Assembly (NCBI GenBank): GCA_009693325.1
Contig: SHXM01000010.1
Span: 1-34,508 of the forward strand
Direction: 5' to 3'
DNA from: Rhodoferax sp.
GTDB taxonomy: Bacteria > Pseudomonadota > Gammaproteobacteria > Burkholderiales > Burkholderiaceae_C
Length of the DNA: 34,508 nucleotides
Part shown: positions 1 to 9,542 of the stretch, one piece after another
How the letters are laid out: every line of letters starts with the position of its first letter
How positions within the stretch are numbered: the first letter of the stretch is position 1
Translations under genes and position numbers: made by a program
Notes under the pieces: generated by a model
The model's database searches: none
Seen by the model: the letters and a program-made list of their open reading frames with translations, nothing else
What the model was told of the DNA's origin: nothing

Positions 1-665
1 AGCATGGCGGCCTCGGCAATGCTGAGGCTCTTGAGGTCTTTGCCAAAGTAGGCCTCCGCGGCCGAGGCAAACCCGTAGGCGCGGTTACCCAGAAAAATCT
101 GGTTCATGTAGATCTCAAGGATTTGGTCCTTGCTGAGCAGATGCTCGAGCTTGAAGGTCAGCAAAATTTCGTAAATTTTGCGCGTGTAGGTTTTCTCGGA
201 AGATAGGTAAACATTGCGCGCGACCTGCATGGTGATGGTCGAGGCGCCCTGGCTTTTGACCCGCCCCAGGTTGGCAACGGCAGCCCGCAGAACGCCTTTG
301 TAATCGATGCCGCCGTGCTCATAAAAACGCGTATCTTCGATGGCCAGTACGGCGTCGGTCATGACTTTAGGGATTTGCGCAATGGGCGTGAGCTGGCGCC
401 GCTCCTCACCAAATTCGCCAATCAAAGAGCCTTCAAGCGAGAACACCCGCAGCGGCAGCTTGGGCCTGTAGTCGGACAGCTCGGAGATATCTGGCAGGTT
501 TGGATAGGCCACCGACAAGGCCACTGCCACCAGCACCAAAACCGACAGTACGCCGGCTGTGGCAAGACCCAGGCTCCACAGGGCAACACGCAGCACCCAG
601 CGACCCAGCCAGGCGCCTGATGAGGGTGTTTCTGGCGCTTCTGGAATCAGCTTTTTAGGGGGCAT
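1..665 (-). CDS. mrcA: Penicillin-binding protein 1A, N-terminal part (TM anchor + GT51 transglycosylase), 3' end outside window
   Basis: Reverse strand reads MPPKKLIPEAPE...ALSVAYPNLPDISELSDYRPKLPLRVFS...VLAIEDTRFYEHGGIDYKGVLRAAVANL...QGASTITMQVARNVYLSSEKTYTRKIYEILLTFKLEHLLSKDQILEIYMNQIFLGNRAYGFASAAEAYFGKDL, typical GT51 motifs; divergent from pilM as is common in proteobacteria. Confidence 0.93.
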   Translation of the reverse strand, partial: MPPKKLIPEAPETPSSGAWLGRWVLRVALWSLGLATAGVLSVLVLVAVALSVAYPNLPDISELSDYRPKLPLRVFSLEGSLIGEFGEERRQLTPIAQIPKVMTDAVLAIEDTRFYEHGGIDYKGVLRAAVANLGRVKSQGASTITMQVARNVYLSSEKTYTRKIYEILLTFKLEHLLSKDQILEIYMNQIFLGNRAYGFASAAEAYFGKDLKSLSIAEAAM

Positions 666-691
666 AAATTACTTTTCGAGGCGGTCTGCGC

Positions 692-697
692 ATTATA
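692..697 (-). promoter_or_regulatory. Candidate sigma70 -10 box (TATAAT on minus strand) for mrcA
   Basis: Reverse complement reads ...CCCAGGCCTTTTTATAATGCGCAG..., perfect TATAAT about 27 bp upstream of the mrcA ATG; no strong -35 hexamer seen. Confidence 0.4.
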
Positions 698-869
698 AAA
701 AGGCCTGGGCAACATGCCCGCAGGGAGCAGCGCCGCCTGACCCCACCCACAAAAAAATTGTGGCCGATTGGCTGTAACTGGTCGGCCTTGCTGCTAGCAT
801 GTTACCGAACGTGCCGATGAGCATGCGATTGAGATACGCGCCCAAGCGGCGAGTCTAAGGGGGGTAGTC

Positions 870-1964
870 GTGTGGTCTTTTGGATCGGTATTCGCTCGTG
901 CAGCCCTGCCTTTGCTGGGTCTGGACATCGGCACATCCCAGTCCAGGCTGGTCGAGCTCGGGCGCCTGGCGAGCGGCCGCCTGCAACTGCGTTGTTGTGC
1001 CACAGAGCCACTGGAGCCGGGTTGGGTGCATGCTGGCCAGGTTGAGCAGTTCGACCCGGTGGCGCAGGCCCTGCGCAGCCTGCTCCTGCGCAGCCGCAGC
1101 AAGTTGCGGCAGGTCGCCATGGCCCTGCCTGCGTCGGCGGTGATCACCCGGCAGATCAAGTTGCCCGGGGGCTTGAGCGAGGCTGAGCTTGAGCTCGAAG
1201 TTCAAGCCGAGGCCAACCAATACATCCCCTTCCCGCTCGACGAGGCCAGCCTCGACTTTTGCCAGCTGGAGCCCGAGTCCACAGCCGGCCAGCAGCAGGC
1301 GGTGTTGATGGCCGCGGCGCGTAAGGAGCGGGTGCAAGACCTGCAGGGTCTGGCTGAGGCCGCCGGGTTGACACTGGCGGTGCTGGACATCCAGCCCCAT
1401 GCTGCACGCCGTGCCGCTGCACGCCTGCTCGACCATGCGCCAAGCCCGGCCCCGGCGCGCGAGCAGTTGCTGGTGGCATTGTTCGAGATCAACAGCCGCA
1501 GCACCAGCCTGCAAGTGTTTCAAGGCGAGACACTGCATTACGAGCGGGACCAGGATTTTGGCGCCGACGGGTTGATCCAGGGCATCATGACCCAGTACGG
1601 CTGGTCAGCCCAAACCGCTGAGCGCCGGGCCCGGGCCAAGGCCCTGCCTGAGGACTACCCGGACACCGTGCTGGCTTATTTTTGTGAAAAGGCGGCCGGA
1701 GAGCTAGGGCGTGCGCTGCAGTTCTTCTTGAACAGCACGGCGCACAACCAGGTCGACCGCGTGCTGCTGGCCGGCTGGGCGGCGGGCCTGCCCGGTTTGA
1801 TCGAAGCGGTGCGCGCGCAGACCGGCGTGGTCTGTGCCCTGGCCAATCCATTTGAGGGCATGGACCGCTGCGAGCTCGCCTCTGTGGGCAGTGACCAGCC
1901 CGAACACCCGGGGCTGGCTTACCTCACGGCCTGTGGCCTGGCACTGCGCAGCTTTAGCCCATGA
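870..1964 (+). CDS. pilM: Type IV pilus assembly protein PilM (GTG start)
   Basis: LPLLGLDIGTSQSRLVEL actin-like ATPase motif, ITRQIKLPGGLSEAELELEVQAEANQYIPFPLDEASLDF; first gene of pilMNOPQ. Confidence 0.93.
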   Translation: MWSFGSVFARAALPLLGLDIGTSQSRLVELGRLASGRLQLRCCATEPLEPGWVHAGQVEQFDPVAQALRSLLLRSRSKLRQVAMALPASAVITRQIKLPGGLSEAELELEVQAEANQYIPFPLDEASLDFCQLEPESTAGQQQAVLMAAARKERVQDLQGLAEAAGLTLAVLDIQPHAARRAAARLLDHAPSPAPAREQLLVALFEINSRSTSLQVFQGETLHYERDQDFGADGLIQGIMTQYGWSAQTAERRARAKALPEDYPDTVLAYFCEKAAGELGRALQFFLNSTAHNQVDRVLLAGWAAGLPGLIEAVRAQTGVVCALANPFEGMDRCELASVGSDQPEHPGLAYLTACGLALRSFSP

Positions 1965-2596
1965 TCGCCTTCAATTTTTTGCCGCACCGGGCTTTGGCCC
2001 GGCAGCACCAACGCGAGCGCTTCCGGCGCAAACTGGGTTTGGCCGCTGGCCTGGGCTTGCTGTTGGCGCTGCTGGGCCTGGTTGGGCTGCAGCGCCAAAT
2101 TAGCGTGCAACAAGAAAAAAACCAGCTGCTGGAAGCTGACATCGCTGGTTTTGACGCAGGCATCAAAGCGCTGGCCGTGTTACAGGCCGAGATAGGTCTG
2201 CTGCAGGCGCGGGAGCAGGCGCTGCAAGCCCTGCAGCTCGAGCGCCGGCTGGCGCTGCGGCTGTTCACGGAGTTGCCGCGCCATCTGCCCGAGGGATTGG
2301 TCATCAGCAGCCTGCGCCAGGATGGGAAAACCCTCAACCTGAGCGGCTTTGCCTTGTCCAATGAACGGGTGTCTGAATTCCTACGCCAACTGGCCCAAGG
2401 CTCTGACTGGTTCTCCGGCGCCGAGTTGGTGGAGGTTGTGGCGGCCAACCTGGAACTGCCCGGGCGCGCACCGAGTCGGGGCGCGAATTTCACCATTCGG
2501 CTGCGCCTGGAGCCAGCGCCACCTGGCAGCGGGAACGGGCCAAAAGCTGGAGCGTCGCCCGCGCCCCTGCGCAAGACGCTTGAGCCTGGCGCCTGA
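1961..2596 (+). CDS. pilN: Type IV pilus assembly protein PilN
   Basis: MIAFNFLPHR... single N-terminal TM then coiled coil; ATGA-type overlap with pilM. Confidence 0.9.
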   Translation: MIAFNFLPHRALARQHQRERFRRKLGLAAGLGLLLALLGLVGLQRQISVQQEKNQLLEADIAGFDAGIKALAVLQAEIGLLQAREQALQALQLERRLALRLFTELPRHLPEGLVISSLRQDGKTLNLSGFALSNERVSEFLRQLAQGSDWFSGAELVEVVAANLELPGRAPSRGANFTIRLRLEPAPPGSGNGPKAGASPAPLRKTLEPGA

Positions 2597-2607
2597 GCGC
2601 AAAACCC

Positions 2608-3295
2608 ATGTTGCCCCGCCCTGCCCACCACTTCACGCTGGCGCGGCTGCGTGCTGCCCTGCAGGCCCAGCGTGTCGGCCTTGAGCTGCGTAAGCCTTGG
2701 GCCTGGCCCCTGGCCCCTGGTGCCGCAGCTGGCGCTGTTGGTGTTGGTGTTGGTGAGCGCCCTGGTGCTGGCGCTGGTGTGGATTGTTTTGCTGCAGGGC
2801 TATTGGCAGCAGTGGGCCGCCGAGCAGTCCCGGGAGGGCGATTTGCGCCAGGACTATCAGCGCAAGCTACTGCGGTCGGCGGGCTTGGCCGCAGTCAGCA
2901 CCCAGCGCGAGCAACTCGGCCAAGCGCTTGCCGCACTGGAAAAAAATCTCTCCGGCCAGGCCGAGCAGGAGGCCCTGTTGTCAGACATCAACCAGGTCGG
3001 CTTGCGCCGTGGCCTGCAATTTGAGCTGTTGCGCCCGGGCAAGCCGTTAGCGCAAAATTTTTATGCCGAATTGCCGGTGGCTGTGCGGATGGTCGGGCGC
3101 TATCAGGACATGGGCGGGTTTTTGGCTGATGTCGCGGCCCTGCCGCACTTGGTGACCTTGGGCAACATCAGCCTGCAAAGACATGGGTCGGGCGAGGGTC
3201 TGCTGAGCCTGGACGGCACGGTCAAAACCTTTCGGCGTCTTGATCCGCAGGAGTTGGCTGCGCAGGCTGCAGCCAATAAAAAGGCAAACCAATGA
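2608..3295 (+). CDS. pilO: Type IV pilus assembly protein PilO, reading frame apparently disrupted near its 5' end by a 7-bp tandem repeat
   Basis: Frame from ATG 2608 gives MLPRPAHHFTLARLRAALQAQRVGLELRKPWAWPLAP; the frame of ORF 2651..3295 gives PWPLVPQLALLVLVLVSALVLALVWIVLLQGYW...VAVRMVGRYQDMGGFLADVAALPHLVTLGNISL (PilO). The two meet at the repeat 2702..2720. Confidence 0.8.
2702..2720 (+). repeat. 7-bp tandem repeat (CCTGGCC)2 + CCTGG inside pilO
   Basis: Read directly: cctggcc cctggcc cctgg, then tgccgcag. Confidence 0.95.
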
Positions 3296-3843
3296 GCCGC
3301 CTGCACGCCCTGCTGTCTGGCCCTGTGCTGCTGCTTGCTGCCCTGCTGGCGGGTTGCGCTGACTCGGCACACCCGGAGTTGCAGGCCTGGATGCGGCAAC
3401 AAAAGAGTCAGGCCACGGCAGCCGCGTTGCCCAGCGTGGCGCCCAGCTCTTTGACACCTCCAATGCCGGCACCGGCAGCTTTGCTTGACCCCTTCAGCCT
3501 AGAGCGGCTAGGCCAGGCCTCCAAGGCAGCGCCGCTGAGTTTGCTGCGCGCGCGCGTTGGCCTGCTGCCAGAACCTGGGCGCCGCAAAGAGCCGCTGGAA
3601 GCCTGGCCCCTGGCTGTTATGGCCTTGGTTGGCACACTGGCCGAGCCGGGTCAGGCGCTGGCCCTGGTCAGGGTTGACAAACTGCTCTACCAGGTTCGCC
3701 CGGGCCAGTACCTGGGGCCAGACTTTGGGCGGGTGGTGCGTATCAGCGAGTCCGCAGTGACGCTGCGAGAACTGGTTCAGGATGGCAGCGGTGCCTGGGT
3801 TGAGCGCACCGCGACATTGCACTTGCAGGAGACAGCGAAATGA
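3292..3843 (+). CDS. pilP: Type IV pilus assembly lipoprotein PilP
   Basis: Lipobox LLAGC; LDPFSLERL and VALVGTL-like/VRVDKLLYQVRPGQYLGPDFGRVVRISESAVTLRELVQDGSGAWVERTATLHL typical of PilP. Confidence 0.92.
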   Translation: MSRLHALLSGPVLLLAALLAGCADSAHPELQAWMRQQKSQATAAALPSVAPSSLTPPMPAPAALLDPFSLERLGQASKAAPLSLLRARVGLLPEPGRRKEPLEAWPLAVMALVGTLAEPGQALALVRVDKLLYQVRPGQYLGPDFGRVVRISESAVTLRELVQDGSGAWVERTATLHLQETAK

Positions 3844-6034
3844 CAGGCAACTGGTTTGGGCTTGCGGCGATGGCCGCTGTGGGGCGCGGCATGCTGACCG
3901 CCCTGAGCATTCTTTCGGCTACGGCCGCGCTGGGGCAAAACAGCCTACAAGGGCTCAGCGCTGCCATGCAGGGGGGGCAGGAGATGGTCACGCTCGACTT
4001 GGCGCAGGGCTTGAGCGAACTGCCCCCTGGCTTTGTGCTGCAGTCGCCTGCGCGCATCGCGCTGGACTTGCCGGGCATGCTTAACCAGGCCGGCCGGTCG
4101 AGTTTCGAGTTTCGTTTGGGGCGGCTCAAATCAGCCAGCCTGGTGCAGTCGGGCGAGCGCCTGCGCCTGGTGCTCAACCTGCAGGAGTCAACTGGGTACA
4201 GCCTGCGCCTCAATGGGCGCTCGCTGGTGGTGCTTTTGTTGCCGCCGGCAGGTGCCGCGGGTGCTGTCGGCAATGTAGGCGCTGCGGGAACGGTGCTTGC
4301 GGCGGCTGCGCCTTTGCCGCCGGCCGGCAGTCGCACCCTTGAGGCCCTGAGAGACCTTGACTTTCGGCCTGGCACAGATGGCGCAGGGCGCATTATTGTG
4401 GCTCTCGCCAATGACCAGGTGGGGGTTGATGTGCGCCAGCAGGGGCAGACCCTGGTGGCCGAATTTTTGCAATCCTCACTGCCGGAAGGTTTGCGCCGGC
4501 GCATGGATGTGACTGACTTTGCCACTCCAGTGCAAACCGTCAGCCTGAGCCAGGCGGGAGATCGGGTGCGCCTGGTCGTGGAGGCCAAGGGCGCCTGGAC
4601 CCACACCGCCTACCAGGCCGAGCGCCAGTTTGTGCTGGATGTCGCACCGCTGCGGGCCGAGGGCGCACGGGGGTCTGCCGCTGCGGCCTTCAGCGGAAAA
4701 AAATATCGCTTAATTTTCAGAACATCGATGTGCGCGCCCTGTTGCAGGTGATTGCCGATTTTTCCAAGTTCAACATCATCAGCTCTGATGCTGTTGCTGG
4801 CTCGGTGACCCTGCGACTGCAAGAGGTGCCCTGGGACCAGGCGCTGGACATCATCCTGCAAGCCAAGAGCCTGGCCATGCGCAAAACTGGCAATGTGCTG
4901 TGGGTGGCGCCCAGAGAAGAAATCGGTGTCCGGGAAAAACTCGACCTCGAGGCCGCCGCTGCCTTGCAGGGCTTGGAGCCGCTGCGTACCCAGTCTTTCC
5001 AGCTCAATTACTCCAAGGCGGCGGAGGTTGCAGCGCAAATCACGGGCCGCGGCTCTGCGGATGCGACAGCGTCAGCTGCCCCGCCCACCTTGGCCGGCGC
5101 CTCACGCCTGCTCAGCCCGCGCGGCAGTGCCATTTGGGAAACCCGCACCAACCAGTTGTTTGTGACCGATGTGGCCACTAGGCTCGAGCAGGTGCAGCAG
5201 CTGATCGCCAAGCTCGACATCCCGGTGCGCCAGGTGCTGATCGAGGCGCGCATCGTCGAAGCCTCGGATGCTTTTGGTAAATCGCTGGGCGTGCGCCTGG
5301 GTGGCAGTGACCTGCGCGCGGCGCGCGGCGGCGAGGCCGGTTTTCCCCTGGGCGGTGACAGCCGGCTGGCCTTTGGCAGCAGTTATGGCAATGCGGTGGC
5401 GAGCAGCGGCGCCGGGGGCACGGTTGACCTGAGCAGCAATTTTGTCAACCTGCCAGCGCTCGGTCAGGGCGGCTACAGTGCGGCGACCTTTGCTGTGTCG
5501 ATTTTCGGTGTGGCCGCCAACCGCTTCTTGAACCTCGAGCTCTCGGCGCTGGAGGCTGATGGCAAGGGCAAGGTGGTGTCGAGCCCGCGGGTGGTGACCG
5601 CCGACCAGATCAAGGCCCTGATCGAGCAGGGCACTGAGCTGCCCTACCAGGTGGCATCGGCCAGTGGCGCGACCTCAATCGCTTTTCGCAAGGCCAACCT
5701 CAAGCTCGAGGTCACGCCGCAAATCACCCCCGAGGGCAGCATCATCCTGGACCTTGATGTCAACAAAGACAGTGTCGGCCAGTCCACTGCGGCGGGCTTT
5801 GCCATTAACACCAAGCACATCAAAACCCAGGTGCTGGTGGAGAACGGCGGCACCGTGGTGATTGGCGGTATCTTCGAGCTCACCGAGTCAGACACCGAGA
5901 CCAAAGTGCCCCTGCTCGGCGACCTGCCGTTGGTGGGCAATTTGTTCAAGAGCCGCTCGCGCGTTTCCAACAAGCAGGAACTGCTGGTCTTCATCACGCC
6001 CAAGGTGTTGGCGCAGCGAACACTCTCGCGTTAG
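3840..6034 (+). CDS. pilQ: Type IV pilus secretin PilQ, split into two frames: 3840..4751 (signal + AMIN domains) and 4730..6034 (STN-like + secretin domain)
   Basis: N-terminal half: AMIN-like repeats (YSLRLNGRSLVVLL). C-terminal half: VRALLQVIADFSKFNIISSDAVAGSVTLRLQEVPWDQALDIILQAKSLAMRKTGNVLWVAP ... secretin end VPLLGDLPLVGNLFKSRSRVSNKQELLVFITPKVL. The -1 frame at the A7 tract gives continuous FSGKKISLNFQNIDVRALLQ. Confidence 0.92.
4697..4703 (+). other. A7 homopolymer / candidate -1 slippery heptamer A AAA AAA at the pilQ frame junction
   Basis: Codons GGA(4695-4697) AAA AAA TAT in the upstream frame; downstream frame resumes at ATA(4703) TCG CTT AAT TTT CAG AAC ATC GAT GTG. Confidence 0.75.
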
Positions 6035-6085
6035 CGCCGCGGCAGGCCCGCAGGCCTTGCCAGCCCAGCCGGTGATAATTCTTTC

Positions 6086-6613
6086 ATGATCAGTCTTGTT
6101 GGCCTGCCTGGCTCGGGCAAATCCACCGTTGGGCGGCAATTGTCGCGTCGGCTGGGCCTGGCCTTTTCTGATTCTGATCTGGTCATTGAGCAGCGCATCG
6201 GCTGCTCGATTCGCGAGTATTTTGAGCATGAGGGCGAGGAGCGCTTTAGAGACATTGAGTCCGCGGTGCTCGACGAGCTCACCCAAACACCCGCACTGGT
6301 TCTGTCGACCGGCGGTGGCTCGGTGCTGCGGGCGGTCAACCGGCAGCATTTGCACGAACGCGGGCATGTCATCTACCTCAGATCAGACCCAGACGAGTTG
6401 TTTCGCCGCCTTCGCCACGATGGTAAGCGGCCCCTGCTGCAAGTCGCCGATCCCTTGACGCGCCTGCGTGATTTGTACGCCGCGCGCGACCCGCTGTACC
6501 GGCAAACCGCGCACTTTGTGATCGAGACCGGTCGCCCGTCGGTGGCCACCTTGATCAACATGATCATCATGCAGCTCGAGCTGCTCGGGGCGTTGCCGGG
6601 CCAAAACCCCTGA
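6086..6613 (+). CDS. aroK: Shikimate kinase
   Basis: P-loop LVGLPGSGKSTVGRQLSRRLGLAFSDSDLVIE, STGGGSVLR; followed by aroB. Confidence 0.95.
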   Translation: MISLVGLPGSGKSTVGRQLSRRLGLAFSDSDLVIEQRIGCSIREYFEHEGEERFRDIESAVLDELTQTPALVLSTGGGSVLRAVNRQHLHERGHVIYLRSDPDELFRRLRHDGKRPLLQVADPLTRLRDLYAARDPLYRQTAHFVIETGRPSVATLINMIIMQLELLGALPGQNP

Positions 6614-6667
6614 GCTGGGCCGGTCTGGGCGGCGCCCGCGGCCCCGGCAGCCCCTAAACTCGCTGAC

Positions 6668-7774
6668 ATGAAGCATGCACCCGCCCAACTTGTCAGCATC
6701 GACCTGGCGCAGCGCAGTTACCCGATCCTGATTGGCAGCGGCCTGATTGGTCAGCCGCAGACCTACGCCGACCTGCCAGAGGCCAGCCAGGCCTTGATCG
6801 TCACCAACGCGACGGTGGCCCCGCTCTACCTGCAGGGCCTGCGCGGCGCGCTGCAGGGCAAGTACCGGCAAATTCAAGAGGTGGTGCTGCCCGATGGCGA
6901 GCAGCACAAGACCTGGCAAACCCTGAACCTGATTTTTGACGCGCTGCTGGGCCAGGCTTGCGACCGCAAGACGGTGCTATTTGCCCTGGGTGGCGGTGTG
7001 GTCGGCGACATGACCGGCTTTGCCGCGGCCAGTTTCATGCGCGGCGTGCCTTTTGTGCAACTGCCCACCACGCTGCTGGCGCAGGTCGATTCGTCGGTAG
7101 GCGGCAAGACCGCCATCAACCATCCGCTGGGCAAGAATATGATCGGCGCCTTCTACCAGCCCCAGTTGGTGGTGTGCGACCTGGAGGTACTGCGCACCCT
7201 GCCCGAGCGCGAACTCAGCGCCGGCCTGGCCGAGGTTATCAAGTATGGCCCGATAGCAGACCTGGGCTTTTTGGACTGGATCGCGGCCCACCTGGATGCG
7301 CTGCTGGCCCGTGACCCGGTGGCCCTGGCCCATGCGGTCAAGCGCAGCTGCGAGATCAAAGCCCAAGTGGTGGCGCAGGACGAGCGCGAATCTGGCTTGC
7401 GCGCTGTTTTGAACTTTGGCCACACCTTTGGCCACGCTATCGAAACCGGTCTGGGTTACGGGCAGTGGCTGCACGGCGAGGCGGTGGGCTGCGGCATGGT
7501 GATGGCGGCCGAGCTGTCCTGCCGGCTCGGCCTGATAGAGCCGGCTTTTGCGCAGCGCCTCACCGCGCTGATTGCCAGGGCCGGCCTGCCGGTGCGTGGC
7601 CCACAGCTGGCTGCAGATGACAACGCCGGGCGCTACCTGGGGCTGATGCGCCTGGACAAAAAATCTCAGGCCGGGGAAATTCGTTTTGTGCTGATCGACG
7701 GGCCAGGCCGGGCCACAGTACGCCCGGCGCCAGATGCGCTGGTGCGTGAGGTGATCGAGGCCTGCTGCGCCTGA
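6668..7774 (+). CDS. aroB: 3-dehydroquinate synthase
   Basis: [73 protein letters not shown]. Confidence 0.97.
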   Translation: MKHAPAQLVSIDLAQRSYPILIGSGLIGQPQTYADLPEASQALIVTNATVAPLYLQGLRGALQGKYRQIQEVVLPDGEQHKTWQTLNLIFDALLGQACDRKTVLFALGGGVVGDMTGFAAASFMRGVPFVQLPTTLLAQVDSSVGGKTAINHPLGKNMIGAFYQPQLVVCDLEVLRTLPERELSAGLAEVIKYGPIADLGFLDWIAAHLDALLARDPVALAHAVKRSCEIKAQVVAQDERESGLRAVLNFGHTFGHAIETGLGYGQWLHGEAVGCGMVMAAELSCRLGLIEPAFAQRLTALIARAGLPVRGPQLAADDNAGRYLGLMRLDKKSQAGEIRFVLIDGPGRATVRPAPDALVREVIEACCA

Positions 7775-7775
7775 T

Positions 7776-8951
7776 ATGAGCCTGGCCCCCTATGCCTGCC
7801 ACCCAGACCATTCGCGTGGCCGGCGCTTTGCCCAGGCGCCAGCGCCCACGCGCACCGAGTTTCAAAGGGATCGCGACCGCATCGTGCACTGCACCGCATT
7901 TCGTCGGCTGGTGTACAAGACGCAGGTTTTTCTCAACCACGAAGGCGACCTGTTTCGCACCCGGCTGACACATTCGCTGGAGGTGGCCCAACTCGCTCGC
8001 TCCATGGCCCGCGGGCTGCGCCTTAACGAGGACCTGGTAGAGGCGATTGCCCTGGCCCATGACCTCGGGCACACCCCGTTTGGACACGCCGGGCAGGACG
8101 CACTAAATGCCTGCATGCAGACCTTTGGCGGCTTTGAGCACAACCTGCAAAGCCTGCGCGTGGTCGATCGGCTGGAGGAGCGCTACCCCGAGTTCGACGG
8201 TCTGAACCTGTGTTTTGAGACGCGCGAGGGCATCCTCAAACACTGCTCGCCCAAGCATGCACAGGCGCTCGAGCAGCAGGAGCCGGGCGGGGTGGGCCAG
8301 CGCTTTCTGGTGCACAGCCAGCCCAGCCTGGAGGCGCAGTTGTGCAACCTCGCCGATGAGATTGCCTACAACGCGCATGACATTGATGACGGCGTGCGCT
8401 CTGGCCTGATCACCCTGGCGCAGTTGCAGCAGGTGCCGCTGGTGGATGATTTTCGGCGGGAAATTTTGTTGGAGTTCCCGGGCCTGGCCGAGCGCTCGCA
8501 GGGCCGGCGCCTGCTCTACGAGACCATCCGGCGCATGCTCAATGCACAGGTGTACGACCTGACCGCCGCCAGTGCGCAGGCGCTGCGCGAAGCTGAGCCG
8601 ACAAATGTGGCGGCGGTGCGCCAGCTGCCTGGCCTGGTTCGGTTCAGCCCTGGCATGGCCGAGCGTTCCCAGGTACTCAAGACCTTTTTGCTGCACCAGT
8701 TGTACCGCCATACGCGCGTCATGGACACCACCCGGCTGGCGCAGCAGGTGGTGCAAGAGCTGTTTGCCCTGTACCTGGCGCAGCCGCAGGACATGGCTGA
8801 GGGCTTTGCTGCGCGCAGCAAAGCTTTGGTCGGTTCGCCCGGTGCGGCGGCCAGCATGGCCCGGGTAGTCGCTGACTACATTGCCGGCATGACCGACCGC
8901 TTTGCCACCCGAGAGCACGAGCGGCTCAGCGGCCAGCGCCTGCTGCCATGA
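7776..8951 (+). CDS. dgt: Deoxyguanosinetriphosphate triphosphohydrolase-like HD-domain protein
   Basis: FQRDRDRIVHCTAFRRLVYKTQVFLNHEGDLFRTRLTHSLEVAQLARS...AIALAHDLGHTPFGHAGQDALN...NLADEIAYNAHDIDDGV. Confidence 0.93.
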   Translation: MSLAPYACHPDHSRGRRFAQAPAPTRTEFQRDRDRIVHCTAFRRLVYKTQVFLNHEGDLFRTRLTHSLEVAQLARSMARGLRLNEDLVEAIALAHDLGHTPFGHAGQDALNACMQTFGGFEHNLQSLRVVDRLEERYPEFDGLNLCFETREGILKHCSPKHAQALEQQEPGGVGQRFLVHSQPSLEAQLCNLADEIAYNAHDIDDGVRSGLITLAQLQQVPLVDDFRREILLEFPGLAERSQGRRLLYETIRRMLNAQVYDLTAASAQALREAEPTNVAAVRQLPGLVRFSPGMAERSQVLKTFLLHQLYRHTRVMDTTRLAQQVVQELFALYLAQPQDMAEGFAARSKALVGSPGAAASMARVVADYIAGMTDRFATREHERLSGQRLLP

Positions 8952-9517
8952 CGCACCGGCCGGCCCATCCCGACGCCGCCCGTGTGCAACTGCAGATGCA
9001 GCGCTGGTTGGAGCGGGCCGTGATTGGCCTGAACCTGTGCCCCTTTGCCAAAGCGGTGCATGCCAAGGGCCAAATCCACTATGCGGTGAGCGCGGCCAGC
9101 GATGCCACCGAGCTGCTGGATGCGCTGCGCCAAGAATTGTTCGATTTGCAGCAGGCCGACCCGGCCCTGCGCGACACCACGCTGTTGGTGGCGCCCGAAG
9201 CGCTGGCTGATTTTTTAGAATTCAACGCCTGTCTGGGACGGGCCGACCGGCTGCTGCGCAAGCTGGGGCTGGACGGCGTTCTGCAGATAGCCAGTTTTCA
9301 CCCGCGCTACCAGTTTGCCGATGCCAGCCCCGAGGACATGAGCAACTGCAGCAACCGCGCGCCTTATCCCACGCTGCACCTCTTGCGTGAAGACAGCATC
9401 AGCCGCGCTCTTGACACCTTTCCCGATGCTGCCGACATTTACCAGCGCAACGCCCAGACCTTGAACGCGCTTGGCGCGTCCGCCTGGGCCAAGCTTGGCC
9501 TGGACCAGCCGGTATGA
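8948..9517 (+). CDS. DUF1415 family protein
   Basis: VQLQMQRWLERAVIGLNLCPFAKAVHAKGQIHYAVSAA...SFHPRYQFADASPEDMSNCSNRAPYPTLHLLREDSISRA; overlaps dgt by ATGA. Confidence 0.85.
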   Translation: MTHRPAHPDAARVQLQMQRWLERAVIGLNLCPFAKAVHAKGQIHYAVSAASDATELLDALRQELFDLQQADPALRDTTLLVAPEALADFLEFNACLGRADRLLRKLGLDGVLQIASFHPRYQFADASPEDMSNCSNRAPYPTLHLLREDSISRALDTFPDAADIYQRNAQTLNALGASAWAKLGLDQPV

Positions 9518-9520
9518 ACC

Positions 9521-9540
9521 GAGATTGTCCGGACAATCTC
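9521..9540. promoter_or_regulatory. Perfect 20-bp palindrome GAGATTGTCCGGACAATCTC immediately upstream of the methyltransferase start
   Basis: gagattgtcc | ggacaatctc: second half is the exact reverse complement of the first; lies between stop 9517 and ATG 9543. Confidence 0.6.
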
Positions 9541-9542
9541 TT

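Noticed and set aside
6035-6085. Imperfect hairpin ggcaggcccgcaggccttgcc after pilQ as terminator
   Set aside because: Bulged stem, no downstream T run; not convincing.
9471-9542. Longer N-terminus of the methyltransferase ORF (MARPPGPSLAWTSRYEPRLSGQSL)
   Set aside because: Out-of-frame reading of the DUF1415 3' end and of the palindrome; ATG 9543 is the more plausible start.
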